From contig PAVO01000019.1 of NCBI GenBank assembly GCA_002713215.1, forward strand, positions 1 to 64,000: DNA of 64,000 nt. Reading direction: 5' to 3'. This DNA is from Crocinitomicaceae bacterium. Its GTDB lineage: Bacteria; Bacteroidota; Bacteroidia; Flavobacteriales_G; Salibacteraceae. The notes under the pieces are model-generated. The model was not told the origin of the DNA. It worked only from the letters and a program-made list of their open reading frames with translations, and searched no databases. The position numbers were made by a program, and so were the translations under genes. Below, in pieces: positions 37,011 to 46,132 of this stretch (position 1 is the first letter of the stretch; each line of letters starts with the position of its first letter).

Positions 37011-38471
37011 TTGAGTTTACGCAATAGAATATATCTATCCATGGTACTGTTGGTACTGATCTCCTTTGTTATTATTGGAGCCATTACTATTTGGTATACC
37101 CAGGACGAAAACGAAAAGTATCATTACGACCGTTTAGCAAGAAAAGAACGTGCAATTGTAGTTGCGTTGAACTATTACCTGGCGGATGCTGAAAACGACA
37201 CGTTAGCCTTTTACACCCTGGGGTTTAACAACAAGGTCCAGGAATTGGCAGACATAAATAAATTGGACGTCAATATTTTTGATTTGAGTGGCCAGTCGGT
37301 AACCTCCTCCGATTTTGGCTTTTTTGACAGTGGTTATATACCCAATGTTCTTTCCGACGATTTATTAGGCCAATTGCAAGATAACAATGGATCAATGGTT
37401 ACCAACTGGCCCATCGGAGATGAAAACTACCTGTTTGCTCTTCAATATTTAAAGAACAAGGATGGGGATCCATTAGCTATTATAAATATTCCCTACTACA
37501 GAAGTGAGCAACAATTCAAAGAGGAAACCTCTGTGTTCTTAAAAGCGTTGGCTCAGGTGTATGGGCTTTTGTTAACCATAGGATTAATTACGGCCTACCT
37601 CCTGAGTAATTCTATAACCAAGGGCTTAAAGAAACTGGAAGGGCGGATTAAGCAGTTATCATTGGGTGGTGAAAACCAGGAATTGGAATGGTCGGGAAAC
37701 GATGAAATTGCCTCCCTGGTTCAATCCTATAACCAAAAGGTTAGAGAACTGGAAGAGAGCGTTCAAAAGCTGACACAAAGCGAACGGGAGGGAGCCTGGC
37801 GGGAAATGGCTAAGCAGGTGGCCCATGAAATTAAAAATCCGTTAACGCCAATGTTGTTGCAGGTGCAACAATTGGAGCGAAGTTGGAAAGATGGGCGAGA
37901 AGACTTTCAGGATCGGTTGGAACGGTTTAATAAAACCATGACTGAACAGATAGAAACGCTAAGCAGAATTGCTACCGAATTCTCAAATTTTGCGAAGTGG
38001 CCGGAAGCACAAAACCAGAAACTATTGTTGAATGAATGTTTGACTAATGTGGTTTCCTTTTATTCTGAAGATCAAAACCAAACCATTGAATTGGTGATGC
38101 CCGGTGAATCCATCTATATCATGGCTGATAAGGACAGAATAACCAGCGTTTTCAATAATTTAATAACCAATGCCATACAGGCTATTCCCAAGGACAAAGA
38201 GGGTTTAATTGAGATCAGCGTTAAGCAAATGGGCGAGGAAGTATTAGTTGAAGTTAATGACAATGGTGTTGGAATTCCAATCGCGGAACACGATAGAATT
38301 TTTGAGCCCAACTTTACTACTAAATCAAGAGGTACCGGCTTGGGCCTTGCCATGGTTAAAAACATAATTAAGAATCTGGGGGGAAGCATTGAGGTGAAAA
38401 GTGAAGTAGGCAAGGGGACAAGCTTTGTTCTAACTTTACCGGTTCTAAAAATTGAGCAGAATGAGCTATAA
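37011..38471 (+). CDS. NtrY-like membrane sensor histidine kinase
   Basis: 486 residues from a TTG at 37011 (LSLRNRIYLSMVLLVLISF); the first in-frame ATG (37041) would cut into the first membrane helix, so TTG is preferred. Membrane segments at about 10-30 and 187-207 flank a periplasmic or extracytoplasmic domain of about 155 residues. HAMP about 207-255; dimerisation domain with H272 in VAHEIKNPLTPM, the motif of NtrY/AtoS-type kinases; HATPase_c with NNLITNAIQAIP, NDNGVGIP and GTGLGLAMVKNI. No response regulator is adjacent; the partner must be elsewhere. The 3' end overlaps the crotonase gene by 11 bases, so the two are co-expressed. Confidence 0.9.
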   Translation: MSLRNRIYLSMVLLVLISFVIIGAITIWYTQDENEKYHYDRLARKERAIVVALNYYLADAENDTLAFYTLGFNNKVQELADINKLDVNIFDLSGQSVTSSDFGFFDSGYIPNVLSDDLLGQLQDNNGSMVTNWPIGDENYLFALQYLKNKDGDPLAIINIPYYRSEQQFKEETSVFLKALAQVYGLLLTIGLITAYLLSNSITKGLKKLEGRIKQLSLGGENQELEWSGNDEIASLVQSYNQKVRELEESVQKLTQSEREGAWREMAKQVAHEIKNPLTPMLLQVQQLERSWKDGREDFQDRLERFNKTMTEQIETLSRIATEFSNFAKWPEAQNQKLLLNECLTNVVSFYSEDQNQTIELVMPGESIYIMADKDRITSVFNNLITNAIQAIPKDKEGLIEISVKQMGEEVLVEVNDNGVGIPIAEHDRIFEPNFTTKSRGTGLGLAMVKNIIKNLGGSIEVKSEVGKGTSFVLTLPVLKIEQNEL

Positions 38472-39243
38472 TAATATTCTTACAGAAATAAATGATGGTA
38501 TTGAGACCATTACCATTAATCGTCCAAGTCAGTTGAATGCTTTAAACGGTGAGACCATTGCGGAATTGAGCAGTGAATTCACCTCGGCTGAAGCAGATAA
38601 CCAGGTAAGGGTAATTGTATTGACCGGTTCAGGTGAAAAGGCTTTTGTGGCAGGAGCCGATATTAAGGAGTTTGCTAACTATTCGGTAGAAGAAGGTAAA
38701 ATGCTCAGCAAAAGAGGTCACGATACCCTTTTTGATTTGGTGGAGAACCTAAAAACTCCTGTGATTGCTGCAATTAATGGATTCGCCTTAGGTGGTGGAT
38801 TGGAATTGGCAATGAGCTCTCACATTAGAATTGCTTCCGACAACGCGAAATTGGGATTGCCTGAAGTTTCACTGGGGGTAATTCCGGGATATGGAGGTAC
38901 TCAACGATTGCCCCAATTGGTTGGAAAGGGTATAGCCAACGAACTCATATTTTCGGCGCAAATGATTGGTGCGGATCGGGCTGGTGAAATTGGATTGGTT
39001 AACCATGTGGTTCCTCAAGCGGAGTTAATGGAAACCACCTACAAATTGGCCGGAAAAATTGCTCGAAATTCACCCATGGCCATTTCCCTGGCTATTGAAG
39101 CAGTAAACGCAGTTTACGATGAGTCAGAAAATGGGTTTGAGACTGAAATAGAGTGTTTTGGTAAGGCATTTGGAACGGAAGATTTCAAAGAAGGAACATC
39201 TGCATTTATTGAGAAAAGAAGAGCCAGTTTTACAGGGGAGTAG
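38461..39243 (+). CDS. Enoyl-CoA hydratase/isomerase (crotonase) family protein
   Basis: 260 residues from the ATG at 38461, a more likely start than the TTG three codons earlier. Crotonase fold with the oxyanion-hole segments VAGADIKEF and GFALGGGLELAM, and both catalytic glutamates of the hydratase subgroup: E115 (GGGLELAM) and E135 (GLPEVSLGVIPGYGGTQRL). It hydrates 2-enoyl-CoA to 3-hydroxyacyl-CoA in fatty-acid oxidation or short-chain acyl-CoA metabolism (for example crotonyl-CoA). Overlap with the upstream kinase gene suggests one transcript, although no functional link is evident. Converges on a minus-strand gene. Confidence 0.93.
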   Translation: MSYNNILTEINDGIETITINRPSQLNALNGETIAELSSEFTSAEADNQVRVIVLTGSGEKAFVAGADIKEFANYSVEEGKMLSKRGHDTLFDLVENLKTPVIAAINGFALGGGLELAMSSHIRIASDNAKLGLPEVSLGVIPGYGGTQRLPQLVGKGIANELIFSAQMIGADRAGEIGLVNHVVPQAELMETTYKLAGKIARNSPMAISLAIEAVNAVYDESENGFETEIECFGKAFGTEDFKEGTSAFIEKRRASFTGE

Positions 39244-39251
39244 CTTTAATC

Positions 39252-40142
39252 TTATTTGAAAGCCTCAAGAATTGGGTCAAACATATTGGGCATTCTAGAA
39301 AGTACACTAACTCGATTGTCCGGATCGTTGGTATCTTTAGTTTCTCCCGAAGCATATTTGCTTTTATGGAAATGCTGAAAAGACTGTTCTTTTTGTTCTG
39401 TTCCATACATAAAAAACTCCGGTTTCTTTAAGTTCTGATTTGAAACATTGGCTTCTGCAGTGATCCGATCTCCACCATCTTTAGCCACAACCGTAGCCAT
39501 ATGATGGTTGCATCCTGTTGCTTTTGTCTTAGCTTTTGGGTTGGGCCAGGTAAAATAAGCCTCTTGAATATTAGGTTGCGCGTGTTCTCCTTTGTTTTTG
39601 AGGTTCAGTTCTGGATCGGCTATGATATAATTAAAATCCGGATCTTCTCCATCTTTGGTTCCTGACCGATCAACATGATCCTTGTTGGCATGAACTTTAC
39701 CGTTCATGTTTTTCCATTTTTTGGAGTTGGTTATTAGGGCAGCAGCATAGTTTGAGCACAGGTTTTCTCCTTCATAATTATAGAAGGGTTTTTCAGGGAA
39801 GCGGGCTTTTGCCATATAGACAGTATAGTCTCCGGTATTTTCAACTTCTTCAAAATGTTCCTTAGGCTGTGGAGGTTTACCATTCTTTTTGTTGTTTACC
39901 CATAGTCGATCACGTATATTCTTGTGGACCAAGTATTCATCATTTTGAGAAATTTGATACATCTCGTTTTCAGTTCGGTAAAGTTGAATAACCGAATTAG
40001 AAGAATTAAAACTGTTGGCTTTCAACTGAATGGTTTTCAATCGCTCGTTTTCTTTCCTCAAATCGTTAAAACGCAAGAACTGATGGTCCTGACCATTGGA
40101 TGGCCTTGAGGATAACTGATGAGTTTTTTTTGTTATGCGCAT
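39252..40142 (-). CDS. Toxin-like protein with putative papain-fold (Cys-His) domain
   Basis: 296 residues, no signal peptide. The N-terminal 60 residues (KTIQLKAN ... SNSVIQLYR) resemble the leader or linker of DUF4157-linked polymorphic toxins and contractile-injection cargo of Bacteroidota. The rest carries a candidate Cys-His-Glu/Asn set: C129 in ENLCSNYAAAL, H213/H214 in GCNHHMATVVAKDGGDRITA, then E230 and N232, followed by FFMYGTEQ and QSFQHFHK. This order matches papain-like peptidase or amidase toxin domains as I remember them; it is inference. No immunity gene or injection-machine gene lies nearby. It is the last gene of a minus-strand run, 42 bp after the exonuclease. Confidence 0.5.
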   Translation of the reverse strand: MRITKKTHQLSSRPSNGQDHQFLRFNDLRKENERLKTIQLKANSFNSSNSVIQLYRTENEMYQISQNDEYLVHKNIRDRLWVNNKKNGKPPQPKEHFEEVENTGDYTVYMAKARFPEKPFYNYEGENLCSNYAAALITNSKKWKNMNGKVHANKDHVDRSGTKDGEDPDFNYIIADPELNLKNKGEHAQPNIQEAYFTWPNPKAKTKATGCNHHMATVVAKDGGDRITAEANVSNQNLKKPEFFMYGTEQKEQSFQHFHKSKYASGETKDTNDPDNRVSVLSRMPNMFDPILEAFK

Positions 40143-40164
40143 TGTAATGAGCTAATTTATAAAT

Positions 40165-40176
40165 ATTTGCGCAAAT
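40165..40176. promoter_or_regulatory. 12-bp perfect palindrome upstream of the toxin-like gene
   Basis: ATTTGCGCAAAT lies 23 bases before the minus-strand start at 40142, within A/T-rich DNA. A possible operator or chance palindrome. Confidence 0.3.
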
Positions 40177-40184
40177 TTTTAAGG

Positions 40185-40892
40185 TTATTCGGCCTCCACA
40201 ATAAACTTTTCTTCAATGAGCTCTTCCCCTCGATACCTTCTTAATAGTTGAATAAGCGCAACTACATCTTTTTGGCAATACTCTTTGATTCGCTCCAGGT
40301 CATTTTCCTTATAATACACATCGCCTACCATGCTTCCGTCGATATCGTCCTTAGGAGTTGGGATATCAAAAACAGCGGTGAGCAAGTTCAAAGAGGTAAA
40401 GTTTTTAAAATCCCCAAACTTCCAGAGTTCCATGGTATCGAGGTGCAGAATTTCCCAGGGTTTTTTACCAGCAATGTTTAATAAGGATGGTAGAGGAAGG
40501 CCATTGATTAAAAGCCTACGCGCGATATAGGGAAAGTCGAATTCTTTGCCGTTATGCGCACAAAGTAATTGATCCTGACGAGCAAAAAAACCGTTTAAAA
40601 GATCAATGAACTCTTGTAACAACTCTTTTTCATTGTGGCTATAAAATGACTTCAGGCGAATTTCACCGTTGTGAATAAACCCAACAGAAATGCAAACTAT
40701 TTTTCCAAATTCGGCGTAGATTCCTGCCCGATCATAAATTTCTTCCGGAGTCTCTTCGTTTTTTGCCAAAAACCCGGCTTTCTTGTCCCAGAGCTTTTGA
40801 AAACGTTCCGGTACTTCCTTATATGTCTTGTATTGGGGAACGGTTTCTATATCCAGAAATAAAACCCGCTCTAAATTGAGTTGTCGTAACAT
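40185..40892 (-). CDS. Predicted 3'-5' exonuclease, PolB-like DEDDy family
   Basis: 235 residues. RNase H-like exonuclease with motif I LFLDIETV (D14, E16), motif II CAHNGKEFDFPYIARRL and motif III YCQKDVVALIQLL, i.e. the DEDD metal-binding set of the DnaQ/PolB-like superfamily. Members of this stand-alone family are common in Bacteroidota; they are expected to degrade single-stranded DNA or RNA 3' to 5', but a defined role is not known. Lies 41 bp downstream of the glycosyltransferase gene on the same strand. Confidence 0.87.
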   Translation of the reverse strand: MLRQLNLERVLFLDIETVPQYKTYKEVPERFQKLWDKKAGFLAKNEETPEEIYDRAGIYAEFGKIVCISVGFIHNGEIRLKSFYSHNEKELLQEFIDLLNGFFARQDQLLCAHNGKEFDFPYIARRLLINGLPLPSLLNIAGKKPWEILHLDTMELWKFGDFKNFTSLNLLTAVFDIPTPKDDIDGSMVGDVYYKENDLERIKEYCQKDVVALIQLLRRYRGEELIEEKFIVEAE

Positions 40893-40933
40893 AGTTGAAG
40901 ATTAGAAACTAAAAGTAGAAAAGAAAACTGACT

Positions 40934-42535
40934 TTAATCTAATTTAAAGACCTTTACGTTTCTATATATTCCTACCGGTTTATTGGTAAACGGTTTTATC
41001 CATTCCTCATGTAGAAGGGTTGAATCGTTTACAATCAGGAATTTTCCGTTTCGTTCAAGGCAATTCTGCATATCTCGGCTACCATCGGGCATAATGTAGC
41101 CGTAGTCAGTAAAGCCCCTGCGTTTTAATGCATATAAGCTCCAATTAATGGTTCCATCAGGAATGGACATGACATAATCTTCTTTGTCTACACCCATGAC
41201 TTTGAGCTCTTCATCCATTTCTGTTAGCGCTTCCAGTCGTTGCTCATAATCGAACAAAATCCAATCACAGTATTCCTTGTATTCGAGGTCAATACTGATG
41301 CGGTTAACCAACCAATCATTTTTGCTATCAAACCGTACCCGGGTATACCATGAGGCTTCAATCATAAGTAACCCTAACCATAGTGCAGCAATCATTTTTA
41401 TAACCATACTGTTCCAAATGAATGGATAGCGCCTTTTAATTAAATCCAGCACTAGAAAACAGATAGCAGGAACAATAACTAAAAGGTTGATCAGGTAATA
41501 ATCATGAACGTCAAAAACCTTAAACCAAAGCGCGATGAAAATGGATATACCAATCAGCATAAATACAATGGTTGCTAGCAGAAACTTATTGGAGTAATTG
41601 AATTTAATCAGAGCGAATCCAAACCCAATTAGTATTATCATCCAAACCGAATAGTGATAGGTAAAGGGAAAAATATGAAACATGAATTTTTCAAATATTT
41701 CCGGATATTGATCTGGTGGAAGCTCCCAAAAAGGCAATATATCCTGGAGAAAAATGAAGCTGGTAAAGTGTTTGGAATTGTATGATTTTGTCCACAACAC
41801 CCAGCTTATGATGATTGATGCACCCAATAAATATGGGACACATAAGGGCAAAATTTCTTTTATTCCTTTTCGTTCTTTGATCAGGTATATAAAATAGGCT
41901 CCGGAAACGGCTGCCAACCCAAACAAGGCGGTTAGTTTTAAAAGACCGGCAATTAGAAATAATGAAACAGAGACCCAAAGAAATCGTTGTTCATTTTTTA
42001 AGACAAAGTGATAAAAGAAGTGAAGCCCAATAAGAGCTATCCCCAACGCTGACGTATTAGGTAAAAACCCTGCTGCGTAATAGACCAGCGTAGTTGAAGT
42101 AAAAAACAGGAAGGTTGTAAATGATGCCCAAAAAAAACTTTTAAAAAAGTGAAAGGCAGTTTTGAATAAATAGATTAATCCTGTCCCAAAGATGAGCATG
42201 GTAATGCCCCTAAAAACCCAATGATTGTGACCAATAACCTTCCAAATAGATGCCACCAGCCAATAGATTATGGGCAATTCGCTTGCTACATATCCTACGG
42301 TGTTATCACCGATCCACAATACGGAGGGGTGAAAGAAATTGTAATCGAATGCGTAATAGTGATAGGCCATTGAAAGACAATCGGCCTGACGCCATAAGTG
42401 GACTGAATAGGCCCCGTACCGAAGAAAACCGGCATAACCATAAAACAAACACAAAAAAAACAAACCTAAACCAAAGGAAATATAAGGGTGATTGGCAATC
42501 TGATTTTTGGTTCTATTTAATAGTAACTTTACCAC
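40934..42535 (-). CDS. Membrane glycosyltransferase, GT-C (ArnT/PMT-like)
   Basis: 533 residues with about eleven membrane segments through residue 400 and a soluble C-terminal part of about 130 residues. The first periplasmic loop contains HLWRQADCLSMAYHYY, matching the WRQ.D loop of ArnT/PMT-type GT-C enzymes, which transfer sugars from polyprenyl-phosphate donors to lipids or proteins on the outer face of the inner membrane. The catalytic Asp is plausibly D52 of that loop. The gene overlaps the upstream oxidoreductase by 7 bases. A polyprenyl-phosphoryl-arabinose operon lies 4-9 kb away, so arabinose is one possible donor sugar; this is inference. Confidence 0.75.
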   Translation of the reverse strand: MVKLLLNRTKNQIANHPYISFGLGLFFLCLFYGYAGFLRYGAYSVHLWRQADCLSMAYHYYAFDYNFFHPSVLWIGDNTVGYVASELPIIYWLVASIWKVIGHNHWVFRGITMLIFGTGLIYLFKTAFHFFKSFFWASFTTFLFFTSTTLVYYAAGFLPNTSALGIALIGLHFFYHFVLKNEQRFLWVSVSLFLIAGLLKLTALFGLAAVSGAYFIYLIKERKGIKEILPLCVPYLLGASIIISWVLWTKSYNSKHFTSFIFLQDILPFWELPPDQYPEIFEKFMFHIFPFTYHYSVWMIILIGFGFALIKFNYSNKFLLATIVFMLIGISIFIALWFKVFDVHDYYLINLLVIVPAICFLVLDLIKRRYPFIWNSMVIKMIAALWLGLLMIEASWYTRVRFDSKNDWLVNRISIDLEYKEYCDWILFDYEQRLEALTEMDEELKVMGVDKEDYVMSIPDGTINWSLYALKRRGFTDYGYIMPDGSRDMQNCLERNGKFLIVNDSTLLHEEWIKPFTNKPVGIYRNVKVFKLD

Positions 42536-43548
42536 TCTACCACAATCTTTCCTATACTCTTTCTACTTTCAAGAAAGTCATGAGCATCTCCAATTTGACT
42601 CACCGGGTAGACCCCACCAACATGTGGTTTTGCAATTCCCTTTGTATAAAAATCGTATACACCTTCCAGGCAACGTTGGATTAGTTCTGGCTTGTAATCG
42701 GCAATTCGTAACATATTAACCCCTGCCCATATTTGAGATTTCATAATATTTCCTACCGGTAGGTGTAATCCGAAACCCCAGGCGACTTTTAGTAGGGAAA
42801 GAATTCCCTTACGCTCCCTGGAAGATGCCCCATAAGGAACCATTCTTCCTCCGTAGGCAAGAATTTTGAGTGATTTGTTGAAATTCTTTCCACCGATAGG
42901 ATCGAAAATAACATCGACTTTTTTCTTGCCCCGAAGTTTTCGAATTTCTTCTTCAAAATCTTGTTCCTTGTAGTTGATAGGATAATCAACGCCTATCGAT
43001 TTAAGGTAATCCAGCTTCCGGGAGGAGCTGGCAGTTCCGTATACAATGCAGTCTTTTTCCTTTGCCAGCTGAACCAGGGCTGTACCAACACCACCTGCCG
43101 CAGCATGTATCAGCACATGTTCTCCCTTATACATGTTGATGGCTTCGTTGCTGGCGAACCAAGCCGTACAATATTGAGTAGCCAGGGCAACGGCTTCACC
43201 ATTTGGAATATCATTGTCGATCTTTTGAACCGCCATAGAATGGGTAACCACTTTTTTGGCATACGATCCAAATCGCGTAAACGCAATAACCCGATCACCA
43301 GTTTTCACGTTAGTTACTTCAGCCCCAATCTCTTCAACCGTTCCAACGCATTCATATCCTAAAATGGCAGGAAGCTCAGGGCAATCATTATAAATCCCTT
43401 TTCGGGCCATTACATCAGCATAGTTTAATCCAAATGCCTGGGCATTAATCTTAACCTCATTCGGCTCTATCGAGGGTTCTTCTGCTTCCCTTATTTCAAA
43501 GGCTTGCGAGCCTGGTTTCCCGAATGACGTAAGATAAACTGCTTTCAT
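42529..43548 (-). CDS. Medium-chain dehydrogenase/reductase, quinone-oxidoreductase like
   Basis: 339 residues. GroES-like N-terminal domain, then an NADPH-binding Rossmann domain with HAAAGGVGTALVQLAK (A..GVG..A pattern) and DVIFDPIGGKNF. It lacks the structural and catalytic zinc ligands of alcohol dehydrogenases, which places it with the zeta-crystallin/synaptic vesicle VAT-1 group of quinone or enone reductases. It starts 1 base after the GSCFA stop and overlaps the glycosyltransferase gene by 7 bases, so GSCFA, reductase and glycosyltransferase form one operon. Substrate unknown. Confidence 0.88.
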   Translation of the reverse strand: MKAVYLTSFGKPGSQAFEIREAEEPSIEPNEVKINAQAFGLNYADVMARKGIYNDCPELPAILGYECVGTVEEIGAEVTNVKTGDRVIAFTRFGSYAKKVVTHSMAVQKIDNDIPNGEAVALATQYCTAWFASNEAINMYKGEHVLIHAAAGGVGTALVQLAKEKDCIVYGTASSSRKLDYLKSIGVDYPINYKEQDFEEEIRKLRGKKKVDVIFDPIGGKNFNKSLKILAYGGRMVPYGASSRERKGILSLLKVAWGFGLHLPVGNIMKSQIWAGVNMLRIADYKPELIQRCLEGVYDFYTKGIAKPHVGGVYPVSQIGDAHDFLESRKSIGKIVVEW

Positions 43549-43549
43549 T

Positions 43550-44530
43550 TTATTGTTTCAATTTCTGGCTTAATAAATGTAATTCTTGCGAAAGATCAAC
43601 TCCCAATTTCCTTTCAAGTTCTTCGCCCTGTGTCAATAGCTTTTCCATAAACGAAATGTGTTTAGCACTATTCTCCTGAAAAGGGTGATGGTTAACACCC
43701 GCTACAAACTGAGACACTTTTTTCAGGCTTTGCTTGGTTTCTTCAGAGAAAAAAAGACTTGACAACTGTTCCCAGATGTAATCTTGAGCTAATGAATTAG
43801 GATGCACTAAATCCTTATCGTAAAATCGGTAATCTCTCAAATCGTCGATCACCCATTCGTAAACGGGTAGATAATAACATGGTTGTAATTTACAGAGTTC
43901 GTGGACCGCTTTAATTAGTTCGGCCTTTGACAGATTGTTTTCGATAAGCCCATCCTTTGCATGGCGCACCGGGCTTACGGTAAGTATAATTTTCAGTTTT
44001 GGGTTGAACGATTCCAGTTTTAGAATCAGTTTTTCAAATTTGGTAACGATTTGTTGAGTCTCAATTAAAACCTTTTCAAAGTTGTTTGCCGGAGCTTTAT
44101 GGCAATTGGCAACCAACCTCTTATCTTCTTTTAGTTGGTAAGCCCATGCCGATCCCAGGGTAATGAAGAGGAAATCTGATGTACTTAGCTTAGTATTAAC
44201 ATCTTCATTAATTGCATTCATTTTGTTAATTAACTCATCTTCTGACAATGCCGAAACCGAACCATGATGAAGCCAGGAGTAAAAGACACCACCATGCTGA
44301 ACCAGAACACGAGCATCATATTTTTTTCGATCCAACATGTGATTTAGCGCCGTGCAAATGGATAGCGGATTATATAGCGTTCCGTATGGGTTTGATGTCA
44401 CCAAAAACTTAAGCTTTGAAAACTGCTGGCTCATATTGTCCGCAAAGCAGCTGCCCATAAAGAAGAGAGAATGCTGGAGTCCGATGGAAAAGGGAGCTCG
44501 AAAATTTTCTATTTGCGTTCTAAATTCCAT
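43550..44530 (-). CDS. GSCFA family protein
   Basis: 326 residues. It carries the naming motif near the N-terminus (FFMGSCFADNM), followed by NPYGTLYNPLSI, LFITLGSAWAY, ILTVSPVRHAKDG and VHPNSLAQDYIWEQ. The order GSCF / G.A / H and D-H resembles SGNH/GDSL esterases, to which GSCFA is thought related; the S in GSCF would be the nucleophile. GSCFA proteins may act on carbohydrate-bound acyl groups, but function is not established. First gene of the minus-strand operon; divergent from the DUF389 gene with an 87-bp gap. Confidence 0.9.
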   Translation of the reverse strand: MEFRTQIENFRAPFSIGLQHSLFFMGSCFADNMSQQFSKLKFLVTSNPYGTLYNPLSICTALNHMLDRKKYDARVLVQHGGVFYSWLHHGSVSALSEDELINKMNAINEDVNTKLSTSDFLFITLGSAWAYQLKEDKRLVANCHKAPANNFEKVLIETQQIVTKFEKLILKLESFNPKLKIILTVSPVRHAKDGLIENNLSKAELIKAVHELCKLQPCYYLPVYEWVIDDLRDYRFYDKDLVHPNSLAQDYIWEQLSSLFFSEETKQSLKKVSQFVAGVNHHPFQENSAKHISFMEKLLTQGEELERKLGVDLSQELHLLSQKLKQ

Positions 44531-44591
44531 GAAGCAAAGGATATTTCGATTTTGTGAAGATTGAATTTCTCATCAGGTTCCAAAATTCGTC

Positions 44592-44599
44592 TAAATTTG
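44592..44599 (+). promoter_or_regulatory. -7 element (TAAATTTG) of the DUF389 gene
   Basis: Exact match to TAnnTTTG, 18 bases before the ATG at 44618. It lies downstream of the alternative TTG at 44561, which argues for the later start. Confidence 0.55.
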
Positions 44600-44617
44600 G
44601 TGACAAACGATAACGGT

Positions 44618-46126
44618 ATGGCGGAAAGTAAGGAGGAGAATAATACTGATGAAAAGGGGACATCAAATGGCAGCTCATCTTCTGAAACCGCAGATAAAAT
44701 AATTGAAAAAGTTGTACCGGATGAACATCAGGAGCAATTAAAGAACTCGTTTAGAAACTTTCTGGATAGCATCAAGCACTACCTTAACATTCGTGAAGGG
44801 GTAGACATTCCTAACACCATTGAATCGATTAAAGCCGATGTTGAATTCAAAGGATACAACATTTATATCTTGGTGTTTTCAATCTTTATTGCTTCCATAG
44901 GACTAAATGTAAACTCTACAGCGGTTATTATCGGTGCCATGCTTATTTCTCCATTGATGGGACCCATTGTAGGTGTCGGACTGGCAGTTGGTACTATCGA
45001 TTTAAAACTCTTAAGAAAGTCGCTGAAGAACCTGGGGATAACAGTATTGTTTTCGGTGGCAGCTTCAACGTTGTATTTTTTTATAAGCCCAATCCATGAA
45101 GATAGCCATGAACTATTAGCCAGAACAACTCCCACCATATTAGATGCCTTTGTCGCCATATTTGGTGGACTCGCTGGAATAATGGCGAGTTCAAGAAAGG
45201 CAAAAAATAATGCCGTACCCGGAGTGGCGATTGCAACCGCACTTATGCCTCCATTGTGTACCGCAGGTTATGGAATAGCCTCCGGCAATTTCAACTATTT
45301 TATTGGAGCTTTTTACCTCTTTTTACTTAACTCATTGTTCATCACATTGTCTACCGTAGTTGTAGTTCGTTTTGTTGGGTTTCCTAAAGTCGATTTTATT
45401 AATTCAGCTCGAGAAAGGCAAGTAAAAAGGTTAATCTATGCGTTTACATTCGTTGTTTTATTGCCGAGCGGTTACATTTTTTGGAACGTAATTCAGGAAT
45501 CTATTTTCTTGCAAAGGGCCAACGAGTTTGTTCGAACCCACATTGAGAATGACCATACATCGGTAATTAAATCTGAACCGAAATTTGACAATAATGGGGG
45601 GAGCATTCGATTGTTTTTAATGGGTGATCTTCTTACTCCACAAGACATTCAGGATTTAGAGCATGAGCTAGCCGTTTTTGGATTGGAGAATACTCGACTA
45701 ATTATTCGTCAAAACAAAGACCTATCAGGAGACATTAAAGATGACATCAGTGGAAGGCTTCGTGATGAGGTGAAGAGCGGTATTCTGGAAGAAATGTTTA
45801 AAAAGAATGAAGAGTTATTGGGTCAGAAGGAGCTAGAAATAGAACAGTTGAAAAAAAGACTTCAATCCCTTTATGGTGATTCAATTCCGGCTCATGTTTT
45901 AAGTAGAGAAGTTGCAATTAACTACCCTCGCCTTAAATCTGCCTATTTTGCAACAGTTGAACACAACATGGATTCCCCTTCGGATACATTACCAACACTG
46001 TTTGTGGAATGGCAGGATAAGCTGAAAAAGTCGGACAAGAAGGAGTTGTCGCTTCAATTGAGCCAATGGTTAAAGGTGAGGCTAAATGTTGACACCATTA
46101 AAGTAATTGAGTATCGAGACAGTTAG
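44618..46126 (+). CDS. DUF389 family membrane protein
   Basis: 502 residues from the ATG at 44618; the longer frame from a TTG at 44561 would begin upstream of the apparent promoter. After an acidic, Ser/Glu-rich N-terminus come the DUF389 membrane segments, including VFSIFIASIGLNVNSTAVIIGAMLISPLMGPI, GGLAGIMASSRK and ATALMPPLCTAGYG, about six helices to residue 300. A soluble C-terminal part has a coiled coil (ELLGQKELEIEQLKKRL). DUF389 proteins are widespread inner-membrane proteins of unknown transport or other function. Converges on the minus-strand HAD gene with 6 bases between the stops. Confidence 0.9.
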   Translation: MAESKEENNTDEKGTSNGSSSSETADKIIEKVVPDEHQEQLKNSFRNFLDSIKHYLNIREGVDIPNTIESIKADVEFKGYNIYILVFSIFIASIGLNVNSTAVIIGAMLISPLMGPIVGVGLAVGTIDLKLLRKSLKNLGITVLFSVAASTLYFFISPIHEDSHELLARTTPTILDAFVAIFGGLAGIMASSRKAKNNAVPGVAIATALMPPLCTAGYGIASGNFNYFIGAFYLFLLNSLFITLSTVVVVRFVGFPKVDFINSARERQVKRLIYAFTFVVLLPSGYIFWNVIQESIFLQRANEFVRTHIENDHTSVIKSEPKFDNNGGSIRLFLMGDLLTPQDIQDLEHELAVFGLENTRLIIRQNKDLSGDIKDDISGRLRDEVKSGILEEMFKKNEELLGQKELEIEQLKKRLQSLYGDSIPAHVLSREVAINYPRLKSAYFATVEHNMDSPSDTLPTLFVEWQDKLKKSDKKELSLQLSQWLKVRLNVDTIKVIEYRDS

Positions 46127-46132
46127 TGGTTA

